DNA of 64,000 bases, taken from NCBI GenBank assembly GCA_018780265.1, contig JADMJV010000116.1, positions 1 to 64,000 of the forward strand. Direction: 5' to 3'. Both the position numbers and the translations under genes were made by a program. Positions 17,122 through 25,660 of the stretch are shown piece by piece. A model generated the notes under the pieces. That model searched no databases, was not told the origin of the DNA, and saw nothing but the letters and a program-made list of their open reading frames with translations. Source of the stretch: a bacterium. GTDB lineage: Bacteria; Vulcanimicrobiota; Xenobia; Xenobiales; JADMJV01. The stretch's first letter is position 1; the number at the start of each line of letters is the position of its first letter.

Positions 17122-17879
17122 GTTCTGGTGTCGATCTTTCTATCGTGGTCCCAACCTACAACGAATCCCTGAGCCTGGAAGATCTATGCAAGGCCATCTC
17201 CGACGTGATGCGGCAGACACCGTTGAGCTACGAAATTGTCATCGTGGACGATAACAGTCCCGATGGGACGGCCGACAGGGCCCGTCAGTTGGCTCAAGAC
17301 TATCCCATTCAGGTACTCCAGCGAGCCGGAAAGCTGGGCCTTTCCTCGGCCGTGATCGATGGTTGGAAGATCTCCAAAGGCGAGGTGTTGGCGGTGACTG
17401 ACGCTGATCTGTCTCACGACCCGACGGTCTTTCCCAGTATGGTGGCCAGCGTTCGTGAGGGTGGAGCGGAAGTGGCCGTGGGTAGCCGCTATGTGCCCGG
17501 AGGGGGTTTTGGCAACTGGCCCATGGTTCGCCAGATCGTGTCCCGCACGGCCGTCGTTTTGGGATCGTTGATCTGTCCAGTGCGTGACGTCACCTCGGGA
17601 TTTGTGGCTTTGAGACGCTCGGTGATCGAGGATGTTCAACTCAACCCTATCGGCTTCAAGATCGGGCTAGAATTGTTGGTCCGAGGCCGTTATCAGACCT
17701 TTTGCGAAATCCCCTACACTTTTCAGGATCGCGAGAAAGGCGCCAGTAAGCTGGGTTGGAAAGAGATCCGCAACTACCTGGTGCAGTTGACGCAATTGTT
17801 CCTCTTTTCGTTGCGTCACAGCCAGCGTCGGCGCCGGGTAGCCCCGGTCCTTGTAGCCGTCGAGGGCGTGCGACGATGA
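17118..17879 (+). CDS. Polyprenol-phosphate sugar transferase (GT2, Dpm1-like)
   Basis: The 253-residue GT-A enzyme has LSIVVPTYNE, EIVIVDDNSPDGT and the metal-binding TDADLSHDP, closely matching polyprenol monophosphomannose synthases. These transfer a sugar from GDP- or UDP-sugar to a polyprenol phosphate at the inner face of the membrane. The protein lacks the C-terminal membrane domain of some relatives. It is coupled at both ends: GTGA with the DsrE gene and ATGA with the protease. The donor sugar is not determinable here. Confidence 0.9.
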   Translation: MSSGVDLSIVVPTYNESLSLEDLCKAISDVMRQTPLSYEIVIVDDNSPDGTADRARQLAQDYPIQVLQRAGKLGLSSAVIDGWKISKGEVLAVTDADLSHDPTVFPSMVASVREGGAEVAVGSRYVPGGGFGNWPMVRQIVSRTAVVLGSLICPVRDVTSGFVALRRSVIEDVQLNPIGFKIGLELLVRGRYQTFCEIPYTFQDREKGASKLGWKEIRNYLVQLTQLFLFSLRHSQRRRRVAPVLVAVEGVRR

Positions 17880-18859
17880 GAGGGCTGATCTGCCTGGCCG
17901 CCCTCCTGGTGGCACCCGGTTGGGTCAGTGCCGACGAGGAGTCGGACCGGATCGCCGCGGTGGAGCTTGGACGTCGCTCGGTGGTTTCTTTGCGCGTCTA
18001 CCGCAGCAACTCTAACAAGCCGGGAGTGGGCTCGGGCATCATTTTGCGCTCGGACGGGTTTATTCTGACCAACGCGCATGTGGTGAGCGGCGCCAAAGTG
18101 GTCCGTGTCGGTTTGCCCGGCGGTAAGCAGTACAACGGCCGCATCTGGAAGGAGGCGAAAGACAAAGATCTGGCCCTGGTCAAGATCGAGGCCAGCGGTC
18201 TGCCGGTGGCCCGCATCGGCAACTCCGATCAAATCAAGCTGGGCCAAACGGCCATCGCCATCGGTGACCCGCTGGGATTTTCCGGCACGGTCACGGTGGG
18301 AACGGTGGGTGGATTGAGCCGCGACATCAAGATTGGTCAGGTTCAGTATCCGGCCATGATTCAGACCGATGCGGCCATCAATCCAGGCTCCTCGGGAGGC
18401 GCACTGATCAACCTTTCGGGCGATGTCATTGGCGTCAATACCTTGATTTACAACGGCCCCAATGGCGCTCGCCCGTCCCAAGGACTGGGCTTTGCCATCC
18501 CCGTCAACCACGCCATCAGCGTTGCTAAAGTGCTGGTGAGTCAGCGCCCGGTCAGCAGCGGCAAGCCCTGGTTGGGGGTGGTGGGCAATAACCTCAGTCA
18601 GGACCTGGCCATCGCTCACAACATCCCGGCCAAACGCGGAGTAATCGTCACTTCCATTGTGCCTGGAAGTCCGGCCGATCAGGCCGGTATGCGGGTGGGC
18701 GACGCTATTGTGTCTTGCGGCCCCAAGAGTGTTCTCAGTCTGACCGACTTCCTCAGTCAGATCGCTGCCTGTAAGCCCGGCGATACCCTGGAGTTGGGTG
18801 TCTGGCGCCAGGGCAAAAAGACTTCGGTGAAGGTGACTCTCGATGTGGCCGGGCAGTAA
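17876..18859 (+). CDS. HtrA/DegP-like S1C serine protease with PDZ domain
   Basis: The 327-residue exported protease starts with a signal peptide (MRGLICLAALLVAPGWVSA). It has the trypsin-like triad: His68 in TNAHVVSG, Asp98 in KDLALVKI and Ser173 in NPGSSGG. A single PDZ domain follows (RGVIVTSIVPGSPADQAGM), which binds C-terminal tails of substrates. Such proteases remove damaged envelope proteins. I chose ATG at 17876 because it overlaps the previous stop as ATGA and begins the signal peptide; the longer upstream frame has none. Confidence 0.93.
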   Translation: MRGLICLAALLVAPGWVSADEESDRIAAVELGRRSVVSLRVYRSNSNKPGVGSGIILRSDGFILTNAHVVSGAKVVRVGLPGGKQYNGRIWKEAKDKDLALVKIEASGLPVARIGNSDQIKLGQTAIAIGDPLGFSGTVTVGTVGGLSRDIKIGQVQYPAMIQTDAAINPGSSGGALINLSGDVIGVNTLIYNGPNGARPSQGLGFAIPVNHAISVAKVLVSQRPVSSGKPWLGVVGNNLSQDLAIAHNIPAKRGVIVTSIVPGSPADQAGMRVGDAIVSCGPKSVLSLTDFLSQIAACKPGDTLELGVWRQGKKTSVKVTLDVAGQ

Positions 18860-18908
18860 CGGTATCAGCGCTGGCCCTCTCAGTGCCGGACCTATCCCTG
18901 GCGAGGCG

Positions 18909-19715
18909 ATGCTGCATACCGTGGTCTTGCTGCCTGAGGCGGAGCATCGTCTGGGTCAGTTTTTAGCAGCCCTGCCGTTGCGCCTGGAGGGGTCGATTCC
19001 CCTTACGATAGGCCCCTGGACCGTGCTGGAGCAGCCCCGCCCTTGTAGTTGGTGCGACTTGGAAGGGGCCCAGTGGTCTTTTCGGCTGGTTTTTGACCCT
19101 CAGGGTGTGCCCCCGTCGGTAATGCCGGCCGTATCTGCCGGTCAGCCCAGCGACGAGTGCCAGGAAGCTCTGGATGAGCACCACGCTTGCTGCCTGATGT
19201 TCTTGCTCAAGTCCCCCCCCGAGGCTACCCCCTGGCAGCGTTTTCAGGCGCTGTGTCGAGTGTCGTGGGCATGGGTCGATTCGGGAGCTTCCCTTTTGGT
19301 CATGCCGGAGGCCCAGACTCACCTGCCTCGGCGCGTCCTGATCGGGATGGAGCCCGAGAATCTCGGCGCCGATCACGCTTACCTCTTCCTCTCCAACGGT
19401 CTGGTCAATATTGAAGAGAAGGGCGAAGAGCGCAAGCTCTGGTTGCGCACCTGGGGAATGGGTCAGTTTGGACTGCCCGATCTGGCCGCCAGCTTGCCCA
19501 GCCGGCTGGGTGAGGAGGACCAGCTGGAAGCCGACCTTTCCAGCCTGCGCTTGCTCTTCGAGACCCTGCCCCCGGCCATGATCCGTGAGCAGGGGATCTT
19601 GCCGGTGGGCGGCACGGTGGAGGTGGGCGCACGCACCTGGACGGCCGTGGGCGAACCCGGTTCGGTCGACTATCCCTTCCTGCGCAGCCGCTGCGGCGTG
19701 CAGCTTTTTGTCTAG
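18909..19715 (+). CDS. DUF4261-like protein
   Basis: This 268-residue protein resembles DUF4261 proteins near its middle and end: DSGASLLVMPEAQTHLPR, then LWLRTWGMGQFGLPDLAAS. The domain has no established biochemical role. There is no signal peptide or membrane segment. I start it at ATG 18909, after GGCGAGG and giving MLHTVVLLPEAEHRL; a longer frame would overlap the protease gene end. It overlaps the next small gene by eight bases, suggesting co-translation. Confidence 0.65.
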   Translation: MLHTVVLLPEAEHRLGQFLAALPLRLEGSIPLTIGPWTVLEQPRPCSWCDLEGAQWSFRLVFDPQGVPPSVMPAVSAGQPSDECQEALDEHHACCLMFLLKSPPEATPWQRFQALCRVSWAWVDSGASLLVMPEAQTHLPRRVLIGMEPENLGADHAYLFLSNGLVNIEEKGEERKLWLRTWGMGQFGLPDLAASLPSRLGEEDQLEADLSSLRLLFETLPPAMIREQGILPVGGTVEVGARTWTAVGEPGSVDYPFLRSRCGVQLFV

Positions 19716-20169
19716 CCTGCGGGCCCAACTCGAGGCCCATCTCGGCGTGTCTTTGCGCCCCTCCAGCTGGCCCGAACTCGGTGATTTGGTGGGGCGGGGC
19801 GGCCTGCCTCAAGAGAATGCGTGGGCTCGCTGTAGTGAGCAGGCTGGCTGCTTGCAGGTACGCTACCGCGACCCTGTCTTACTCGGTCTGGGTCGCACGG
19901 GGGCGCGGGGTCGGGCCAGACTGGCGGCCGAACTGGCCACTCGCCTGCAGGCAGAACCAGGCTGTGTGATCGAAGCCGACTTCCGCGCTCTGTGGCTGTC
20001 CCTGGAGAGCCTCAACCATCGCCCCCATCGCGGCCTGCGGGAGAAGACCGTCGCCCGGCTGGACGGCCTTTACGAGAGCCAGGCCCTGGCCGGCTATGTC
20101 CAGGCGGAGCAGCGCTTCCCCCGGCTGGCCCAGTGGGCCCTGCTGGCCGGTGCTTTGGAGCGTGTTTAA
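19708..20169 (+). CDS. Hypothetical protein
   Basis: A 153-residue frame follows the DUF4261-like gene with an eight-base overlap and a TTG start (FLSSLRAQLEAHLG region). It is rich in Leu and Arg, with probable helices (GRARLAAELATRLQAEPG, AQWALLAGALERV). I recognise no domain, signal peptide or membrane segment. The frame continues upstream inside the previous gene, but that part looks non-coding (Ala/Arg/Trp-rich). It is possibly a partner of the DUF4261-like protein. Confidence 0.5.
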   Translation: MSSLRAQLEAHLGVSLRPSSWPELGDLVGRGGLPQENAWARCSEQAGCLQVRYRDPVLLGLGRTGARGRARLAAELATRLQAEPGCVIEADFRALWLSLESLNHRPHRGLREKTVARLDGLYESQALAGYVQAEQRFPRLAQWALLAGALERV

Positions 20170-20222
20170 GCAGGGAACGCAAGGCTGGCGACCAATAGGC
20201 TTCCGTCGATTGGAGTTGATCC

Positions 20223-21356
20223 GTGCAAGAGCTTACCCTCACCCAACTGAATGACATTCGCAGGGAGCTGGTGGCCCGCCTGCGCGAGGGATTGCTCCAG
20301 GATGGACAGCAGGTGGCCTGTTTGCCCGCCTACCTGGAACCCCCTCGTCCCGGACTGCAGGGCCAGGCGCTGGTAGTGGATGCGGGTGGCACCAATGTGC
20401 GTGCTGCTCTGGTGGAGTTGGGGGAGCAGGCCCGGGTCGGCCAGGGTCCCCTTAGCGGGGTATTACCCGATGGTCGCCACGCCCCCGTGGATGCGGGGCA
20501 GTTTTTTGGCTTTCAAGCCAATCTGTTGCGCCAGTTGAACGTTTCGCTCGAACTGCCGCTTGGCTATTGTTTTTCTTATCCAGCCAGGGTGGAGCCCGGT
20601 GGTGATGCGCGCCTGCTGCATTGGACAAAAGGCATTCACGTCAGTGGAGTGGTGGGCCAACTGGTGGGGCAGGCTCTGCGGGCGGCCATGGGCAGCCCCG
20701 GCAAAGCGAAGGTTGTCAACGATACGGTGGCCTGTCTGTTGGGGGGAGCTTTCTGGGCGGGCTCGGACTATCCTAACTACATCGGCCTGATTGTGGGCAC
20801 GGGCACAAACATGGCCACCTTTCTGCCGGCGGCCAGCGTGCCCAAGTTGGCGGCCGGTTGGCAGGGACCGCTGGCCGTCAATCTGGAGTCGGGCAATTTT
20901 CATCCCCCCCACCTGCATGAGGCCGACGATCAAATCGACCAGGCCAGTGACAACCCGGGTCAGCAGCGCTATGAGAAAGCCGTCTCTGGATTTTATCTGC
21001 CCCAATTGCTACAGCGGCTTTGCCCCCACCTCAACCTGCCCACCGAGGCCACCTCAGAGGTGGTGGTGGAACGGGCCGACCGGCCCGGTGACGAGGCGAC
21101 CAGTCTGGTGGCTCGTTGGATTTTACGCCGTTCGGCGGATATGGTTGCGGCCGGTCTGGCGGCCGTAACCGATATCTTGCCGACGGGGGCCGTGGCCGTG
21201 CAAGCCGAGGGCGGACTTTTCTGGAAGGCAACGGGCTACGCCGCCCGGGTCGAGGAAACCCTGAGCAGACTGATCAGACCGGGGCGTAACTTTGCTATCC
21301 TCCATGGAAACGAGGTGAACCTGATAGGTGCCGCCGTGGCCGCCCTGTCTGGATAA
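20223..21356 (+). CDS. Hexokinase, eukaryotic-type family
   Basis: This 377-residue protein is related to eukaryotic hexokinases, not to ROK or Glk glucokinases. Motifs are phosphate-1 VVDAGGTNVRAALVEL, the sugar-binding LLHWTKGI (LxxWTKGF in yeast), VVNDTVACLLGGAF with the catalytic Asp, and phosphate-2 LIVGTGTNMATF. It phosphorylates hexoses at C6 with ATP, feeding glycolysis and the pentose phosphate pathway. This type is rare in bacteria. GTG at 20223 is the likely start. It stands apart by 53 bp from the upstream unit. Confidence 0.88.
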   Translation: MQELTLTQLNDIRRELVARLREGLLQDGQQVACLPAYLEPPRPGLQGQALVVDAGGTNVRAALVELGEQARVGQGPLSGVLPDGRHAPVDAGQFFGFQANLLRQLNVSLELPLGYCFSYPARVEPGGDARLLHWTKGIHVSGVVGQLVGQALRAAMGSPGKAKVVNDTVACLLGGAFWAGSDYPNYIGLIVGTGTNMATFLPAASVPKLAAGWQGPLAVNLESGNFHPPHLHEADDQIDQASDNPGQQRYEKAVSGFYLPQLLQRLCPHLNLPTEATSEVVVERADRPGDEATSLVARWILRRSADMVAAGLAAVTDILPTGAVAVQAEGGLFWKATGYAARVEETLSRLIRPGRNFAILHGNEVNLIGAAVAALSG

Positions 21357-21414
21357 GCAGGCTTAGGGTATCCGGCTTTGGGGTAAATTCGCAGGCGATA
21401 CTCAGGAGGTGACG

Positions 21415-23130
21415 ATGGAAAGAGTGACCGAGGCAGCCCAACGCATTTTGCGACCCAGCGAGAATGAATACGCCGAGCGTATGAAGGCCGTGCGGGAGGC
21501 ACGATCCCGTTGGGAGCAGGGCCCGGCTCTGGCCAAGACGCGAAAGGCCGAGTTTAAGACCTGGTCGGGCTATCCCATCCAGCCCATTTACACGGCCCAG
21601 GATTCGCAGGCCGTTGACCCCCTGCACGACGTGGGACTGCCGGGTGAGTATCCTTATACTCGGGGAGTCCACGAAACCATGTATCGCTCGCGGGCCTGGA
21701 CGTCGCGCATTTTTTCAGGATTTGCCACCCCTAAAGACACCAACGAGCGCTATCATATGTTGCTCAAGAATGGACAGGATGGCCTGTCGGTGGCTTTTGA
21801 TATGCCGACCTTGATGGGTCTGGATTCGGATCATCCGCGTTCGTTGGGTGAGGTGGGCAAATGCGGCGTGGCCGTGGACACGTTGGCTGATATGGAGATT
21901 CTCTTCGACGGGATCCCTCTCGACAAGGTCAGCACCTCTATGACCATCAATGGGCCGGCGGCTGTGTTGCTGGCCATGTACCTGGCCGTGGCCGACAAGC
22001 AGGGCGTCCCTTACAGCAAGGTGCGGGGCACGCTGCAAAATGACATTCTCAAAGAGTACATCGCTCAGAAGGAATGGCTCTTCCCGCCCAAGCCTTCGGT
22101 AGAACTGGTGGTGGACACCATCGAGTATTGCACCGAACACGTGCCTCAGTGGAACTCAGTCTCGATCTCGGGCTACCACATTCGCGAGGCGGGCGCCACG
22201 GCTTTGCAGGAACTGGCTTTTACTCTGGCCGACGGTATGGCCTACGTTGAAGCTTCTATGGCCCGCGGCCTCAAGGTGGACGATTTTGCTCCGCGCCTCA
22301 GCTTTTTCTTTGACTGCCACAACAATTTCTTCGAAGAGATCGCCAAGTTCCGGGCTGCCCGGCGCATTTGGGCCAAGGTGATGCGCGACAAGTATGGAGC
22401 TCAGGACCCCAAATCCTGGAAGTGTCGTTTTCATACCCAGACGGCTGGCGTTTCGCTGACCGCACAGCAGCCCGAAAACAACATTGTGCGCACCGCTTAC
22501 CAGGCCTTGGCGGCCGTGCTGGGCGGAACTCAGTCGCTGCACACCAACGCCATGGATGAGACGTTGGCTCTGCCATCGGAGAAAGCGGCGTTGATCGCTT
22601 TGCGCACCCAACAGATTTTGGCCGGCGAGACAGGTGTGGGCGATGTGGTTGATCCCCTGGCCGGGTCGTATTTTGTGGAACATTTCACCAACTGGATGGT
22701 GGAGCAGTGTTTCGCTTTGTTCGAACGTATCGACAGCGAGGGCGGCGTGTTGGCAGGCATCGACTCGGGTTTCTTCCAGAAGGAACTGGCTCGCAGTGCT
22801 TTCGAGTATCAGCAGGCGGTGGAACGCAAAGACGAGATCATTGTGGGCGTAAACGAGCACGTGTTGCTCAACGAGAAGATCGATATTCCCATTTTGAAGA
22901 TTGGTCGCGAAGCCGAGCAGAGCCAGGTGGCCGCCCTCAAGGCCGTCAAAGAACGTCGTGATACGGCGGCTGTCGAAGCTCAGTTAGCACGGCTCAGTGA
23001 GGCCGCCGGCCAGGGTAAGAATCTGATGCCTTACCTGGTGGACGCGGTCAAGACTTACGCCACCGTGGGCGAAATCAGCCAGGTCTTGAAAGGGGTCTTT
23101 GGGGAGTACCGCGAGCCGGTCTTCATTTAG
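21415..23130 (+). CDS. Acyl-CoA mutase large subunit, isobutyryl-CoA mutase-like
   Basis: This 571-residue catalytic (TIM-barrel) subunit belongs to the methylmalonyl-CoA mutase family and lacks the C-terminal B12-binding domain. Two specificity positions differ from true methylmalonyl-CoA mutase: the Tyr89 equivalent is Phe (in RIFSGF) and the Arg207 equivalent is Gln (in GTLQNDILKEYIAQ). Phe/Gln is the pattern of isobutyryl-CoA mutase IcmA, and the length also fits. It would interconvert isobutyryl- and n-butyryl-CoA with a separate B12 subunit, not seen here. ATG 21415 follows AGGAGG by five bases. Confidence 0.85.
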   Translation: MERVTEAAQRILRPSENEYAERMKAVREARSRWEQGPALAKTRKAEFKTWSGYPIQPIYTAQDSQAVDPLHDVGLPGEYPYTRGVHETMYRSRAWTSRIFSGFATPKDTNERYHMLLKNGQDGLSVAFDMPTLMGLDSDHPRSLGEVGKCGVAVDTLADMEILFDGIPLDKVSTSMTINGPAAVLLAMYLAVADKQGVPYSKVRGTLQNDILKEYIAQKEWLFPPKPSVELVVDTIEYCTEHVPQWNSVSISGYHIREAGATALQELAFTLADGMAYVEASMARGLKVDDFAPRLSFFFDCHNNFFEEIAKFRAARRIWAKVMRDKYGAQDPKSWKCRFHTQTAGVSLTAQQPENNIVRTAYQALAAVLGGTQSLHTNAMDETLALPSEKAALIALRTQQILAGETGVGDVVDPLAGSYFVEHFTNWMVEQCFALFERIDSEGGVLAGIDSGFFQKELARSAFEYQQAVERKDEIIVGVNEHVLLNEKIDIPILKIGREAEQSQVAALKAVKERRDTAAVEAQLARLSEAAGQGKNLMPYLVDAVKTYATVGEISQVLKGVFGEYREPVFI

Positions 23131-23131
23131 G

Positions 23132-23812
23132 ATGGCCCGTCTACTCTATTTTGCCAGCCTGCAAGACCTGATGGGTTGCCGCGAAGAGTCGTTGGAGATT
23201 CCGGCCGACTGGTCGGTCTCTGATCTCTTGGACCACCTGGAAGGCCGCCGGCCCGAATTGCAGCGTATGAGGGGCCGCTATCGGATTGCGGTCGATCTGG
23301 AGATGTCCCCGGAGTCACGTTCATTGGCGGGCGTGGCCGAAGTGGCCTTGATCCCTCCCGTCAGTGGGGGTCGCGGCCCCTGGGTGCGCCTGGGTCAAGA
23401 TCCTATCGTGGTTGACGAGGTGCTCGAGGCGGTGCGTCGCCCGGATTGCGGGGCAATACTCCTTTTTTTGGGCACAGTCCGCGACTCGTTCCAGGGGCAA
23501 ACGGTGGAAAGAATCGACTACAGCGCCTATCAAGCCATGGCCCAGGCAGAACTGCATCGCCTGGCCGAGCAGGCCCTGGCATCCCTTGAGATAGGCGCCG
23601 TGGCGGTATGGCATCGACTGGGTCCGGTGGCCGCGGGGGAGGCCAGCGTAGCCGTGGCCGTGGCCAGTCCGCATCGGCGCCAGGCATTTGAGCAGGGTCA
23701 ATGGTTGATCGACGCCCTCAAGGCCGAAGTGCCGGTGTGGAAGAAAGAAGTGGGGCCCGACGGGTCCGTCTGGATCGAAGGGGATGCCCGCGTCAGCGCC
23801 TCGGCTAGTTGA
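23132..23812 (+). CDS. MoaD-MoaE fusion, molybdopterin synthase
   Basis: The 226-residue protein joins a ubiquitin-like MoaD domain (residues 1-about 80, ending VALIPPVSGG) to a MoaE domain (LFLGTVRDSFQGQTVERIDYSAY, then AVWHRLGPVAAGEASVAVAV and VPVWKKEVGPDG). Molybdopterin synthase converts cyclic pyranopterin monophosphate to molybdopterin with sulfur carried on the MoaD C-terminal Gly-Gly. Here the Gly-Gly is internal, as in mycobacterial MoaX, so cleavage after it is probably needed. The ATG lies one base after the mutase stop. The 3' end overlaps the convergent mqnE gene by eight bases. Confidence 0.92.
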   Translation: MARLLYFASLQDLMGCREESLEIPADWSVSDLLDHLEGRRPELQRMRGRYRIAVDLEMSPESRSLAGVAEVALIPPVSGGRGPWVRLGQDPIVVDEVLEAVRRPDCGAILLFLGTVRDSFQGQTVERIDYSAYQAMAQAELHRLAEQALASLEIGAVAVWHRLGPVAAGEASVAVAVASPHRRQAFEQGQWLIDALKAEVPVWKKEVGPDGSVWIEGDARVSASAS

Positions 23813-24890
23813 GGATTTCGTAGAGGCCGTTGCGTCTGACCGGATCGCGCCCCGATTCGCGGATCATCTGTTGGAGGGACTCTTCGGTCATGCCCACCGG
23901 AGTGTCGCACCCCGCCATGTGGGTGATGCGCTCGTCCACCACCGTTCCGTCGAAGTCGTCGGCTCCGAAGAACTGGGCACGACGGGCATTTTCCAGTCCG
24001 CTCATGATCCAGTAGGCTTTGACGTGATCAAAATTGTCCAGCATCAGACGACCCAGGGCCACCTGGCGCACCACCTCATCGCCGCTGCGCAGGGGCAACT
24101 TCTTGAGGGGGGTGTTGTCGGGATGGAAGCGCAGCGGAATGTAGGCCAGGAAGCCTGCATGCTGGTCCTGTAATTGGCGCAACTTGACCAGATGCTCCAC
24201 ACGCTCTTCATCGGTCTCAATGTGGCCGTAGAGCATGGTGGCACTGGTGCGAATACCCAGTCGGTGAGCGATACCGTGAATCTCCAGCCAGCGGTCCGGG
24301 CCCATTTTGTCGCGGTAAAGCTTTTGGTGAATGCGATCGGTGAGCACTTCGGCGCCACCGCCAGGCAACGATCCCAGTCCGTGCTCGCGAAGGTCTTGCA
24401 GCACCCAATCCACACTGCGCCCAGCCAGCAGGGCAAAATAGTCGATTTCAACGGCTGTGAAGGCCTTTAGATGGGCTGTAGGATAGGTTTGGCGCAACAA
24501 GGCCAGCAGCTTGGGGTAATATTCGTAGGGATAGTCCGGATGCAGACCGCCCACAATGTGGATTTCGGGCTCGCGTGCGTCCTTTAGAATCGAAACGCGC
24601 TCCAACATCTCTTGCAAGGACATTTCGTAGCCACCCGGTTGGTCCCGTTTGCGAGCAAAGGCGCAAAACATGCACGACAAAGTGCACAGGTTGGAGTAGT
24701 TGAGGTGCATGTTGACAATATAGGTGGTGCGCTTTCCGTAGCGACGCTCCCGCACCAGGTTGGCCAGACTGCCCACCCACTCCAAATCGGGCTCTTGATA
24801 AAGGGCCAGACCCTCTTCGGAACTCAGGCGCAAGCCTTGCTGCACTTTGCTCTCAATCTGTTCGCGTTGACCGGTAACCATCGTGGCCAT
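23805..24890 (-). CDS. mqnE: Aminofutalosine synthase MqnE
   Basis: This 361-residue radical SAM enzyme has the 4Fe-4S motif CTLSCMFC (CxxxCxxC) and long matches to MqnE: EIHIVGGLHPDYPYEYY, LPGGGAEVL and the SAM-proximal SATMLYGHIET. MqnE joins 3-[(1-carboxyvinyl)oxy]benzoate to the SAM adenosyl radical to make aminofutalosine in the futalosine route to menaquinone. I start it at ATG 24890 (MATMVTG); the frame continues upstream without similarity. A UbiD-type decarboxylase at 46161 could serve a late step of the same pathway. Confidence 0.93.
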   Translation of the reverse strand: MATMVTGQREQIESKVQQGLRLSSEEGLALYQEPDLEWVGSLANLVRERRYGKRTTYIVNMHLNYSNLCTLSCMFCAFARKRDQPGGYEMSLQEMLERVSILKDAREPEIHIVGGLHPDYPYEYYPKLLALLRQTYPTAHLKAFTAVEIDYFALLAGRSVDWVLQDLREHGLGSLPGGGAEVLTDRIHQKLYRDKMGPDRWLEIHGIAHRLGIRTSATMLYGHIETDEERVEHLVKLRQLQDQHAGFLAYIPLRFHPDNTPLKKLPLRSGDEVVRQVALGRLMLDNFDHVKAYWIMSGLENARRAQFFGADDFDGTVVDERITHMAGCDTPVGMTEESLQQMIRESGRDPVRRNGLYEILN

Positions 24891-24999
24891 TGTGGGACTC
24901 CATGATTTCTGTGATTTACGTGCTCCCCGCCCACTCTTACCCAGACGCCAAGATGGCAATCCTGGCCGGAGTGGGTTATGCTTAAGATGCGGAGGCAAT

Positions 25000-25638
25000 A
25001 TGCTTGAACCCCTGCTCCTGACTGTGGCTGTGGTTACGGTGCCCTTTGGACTCTATCTTGCGTTCGACCGCAAGGAGACGGATAAGCGTGTGCAGCGTCG
25101 GATCAACCGGCACGAGCGCACTCGCGAAGCTTTACGCCGGCTGAGCCAGAAGGAGGAACACTGGAATCCCAGTCACCTCCGTTTTGAACTGCGCCAAAAC
25201 TATCGAACCATTCAGAAAGCTCGCCAAAATGGGGATTGGGTTCAGTTGGATAGCATGGTGGCCGCAGGAGTGGTGGGCGAGTGGCACAAGGAATGGGATC
25301 GCCACGAAAGCCTGGGCTTGAAGTGGTTTCTCGACCCCCTCGAAATCGTCGACGTTCAGGCCGTCAATTTGCAGAATCGCCCTGGCTTTGATAAAGATTT
25401 TGTCACCGTAGAGGTTGAGACCCGCCGCCGCGAGTATGTGCAGGGAGCGCTGGGCTTTTACCAGGAGGGGTCCGGTGACGTGAGCGATACTCCGGATACG
25501 ATTCCCATCGACATGGTCAAGGAATACTGGACTTTTGTGCGCCGCGAGAAGGACTGGTGCCTGGTGCGCTGTGATCGAAAATTCCCAGAAAGCCTGGCTT
25601 TTGTGGATGAGGAGAGTCGTTCCGACGAAGAGGCTTAG
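25000..25638 (+). CDS. Tim44-like domain membrane protein
   Basis: The 212-residue protein has one N-terminal membrane segment (MLEPLLLTVAVVTVPFGLYLAF), a basic helical linker and a Tim44-like domain. The latter is indicated by QLDSMVAAGVVGEWHKEWDR, EIVDVQAVNLQN, VTVEVETRRREYV and YWTFVRREKDWCLVRC. In mitochondria this fold tethers import components at the membrane; bacterial versions have poorly known envelope roles. ATG 25000 follows GGAGG by five bases. It is divergent from mqnE. Confidence 0.8.
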   Translation: MLEPLLLTVAVVTVPFGLYLAFDRKETDKRVQRRINRHERTREALRRLSQKEEHWNPSHLRFELRQNYRTIQKARQNGDWVQLDSMVAAGVVGEWHKEWDRHESLGLKWFLDPLEIVDVQAVNLQNRPGFDKDFVTVEVETRRREYVQGALGFYQEGSGDVSDTPDTIPIDMVKEYWTFVRREKDWCLVRCDRKFPESLAFVDEESRSDEEA

Positions 25639-25660
25639 GCGGGCAAATGTCGACGGTAGC

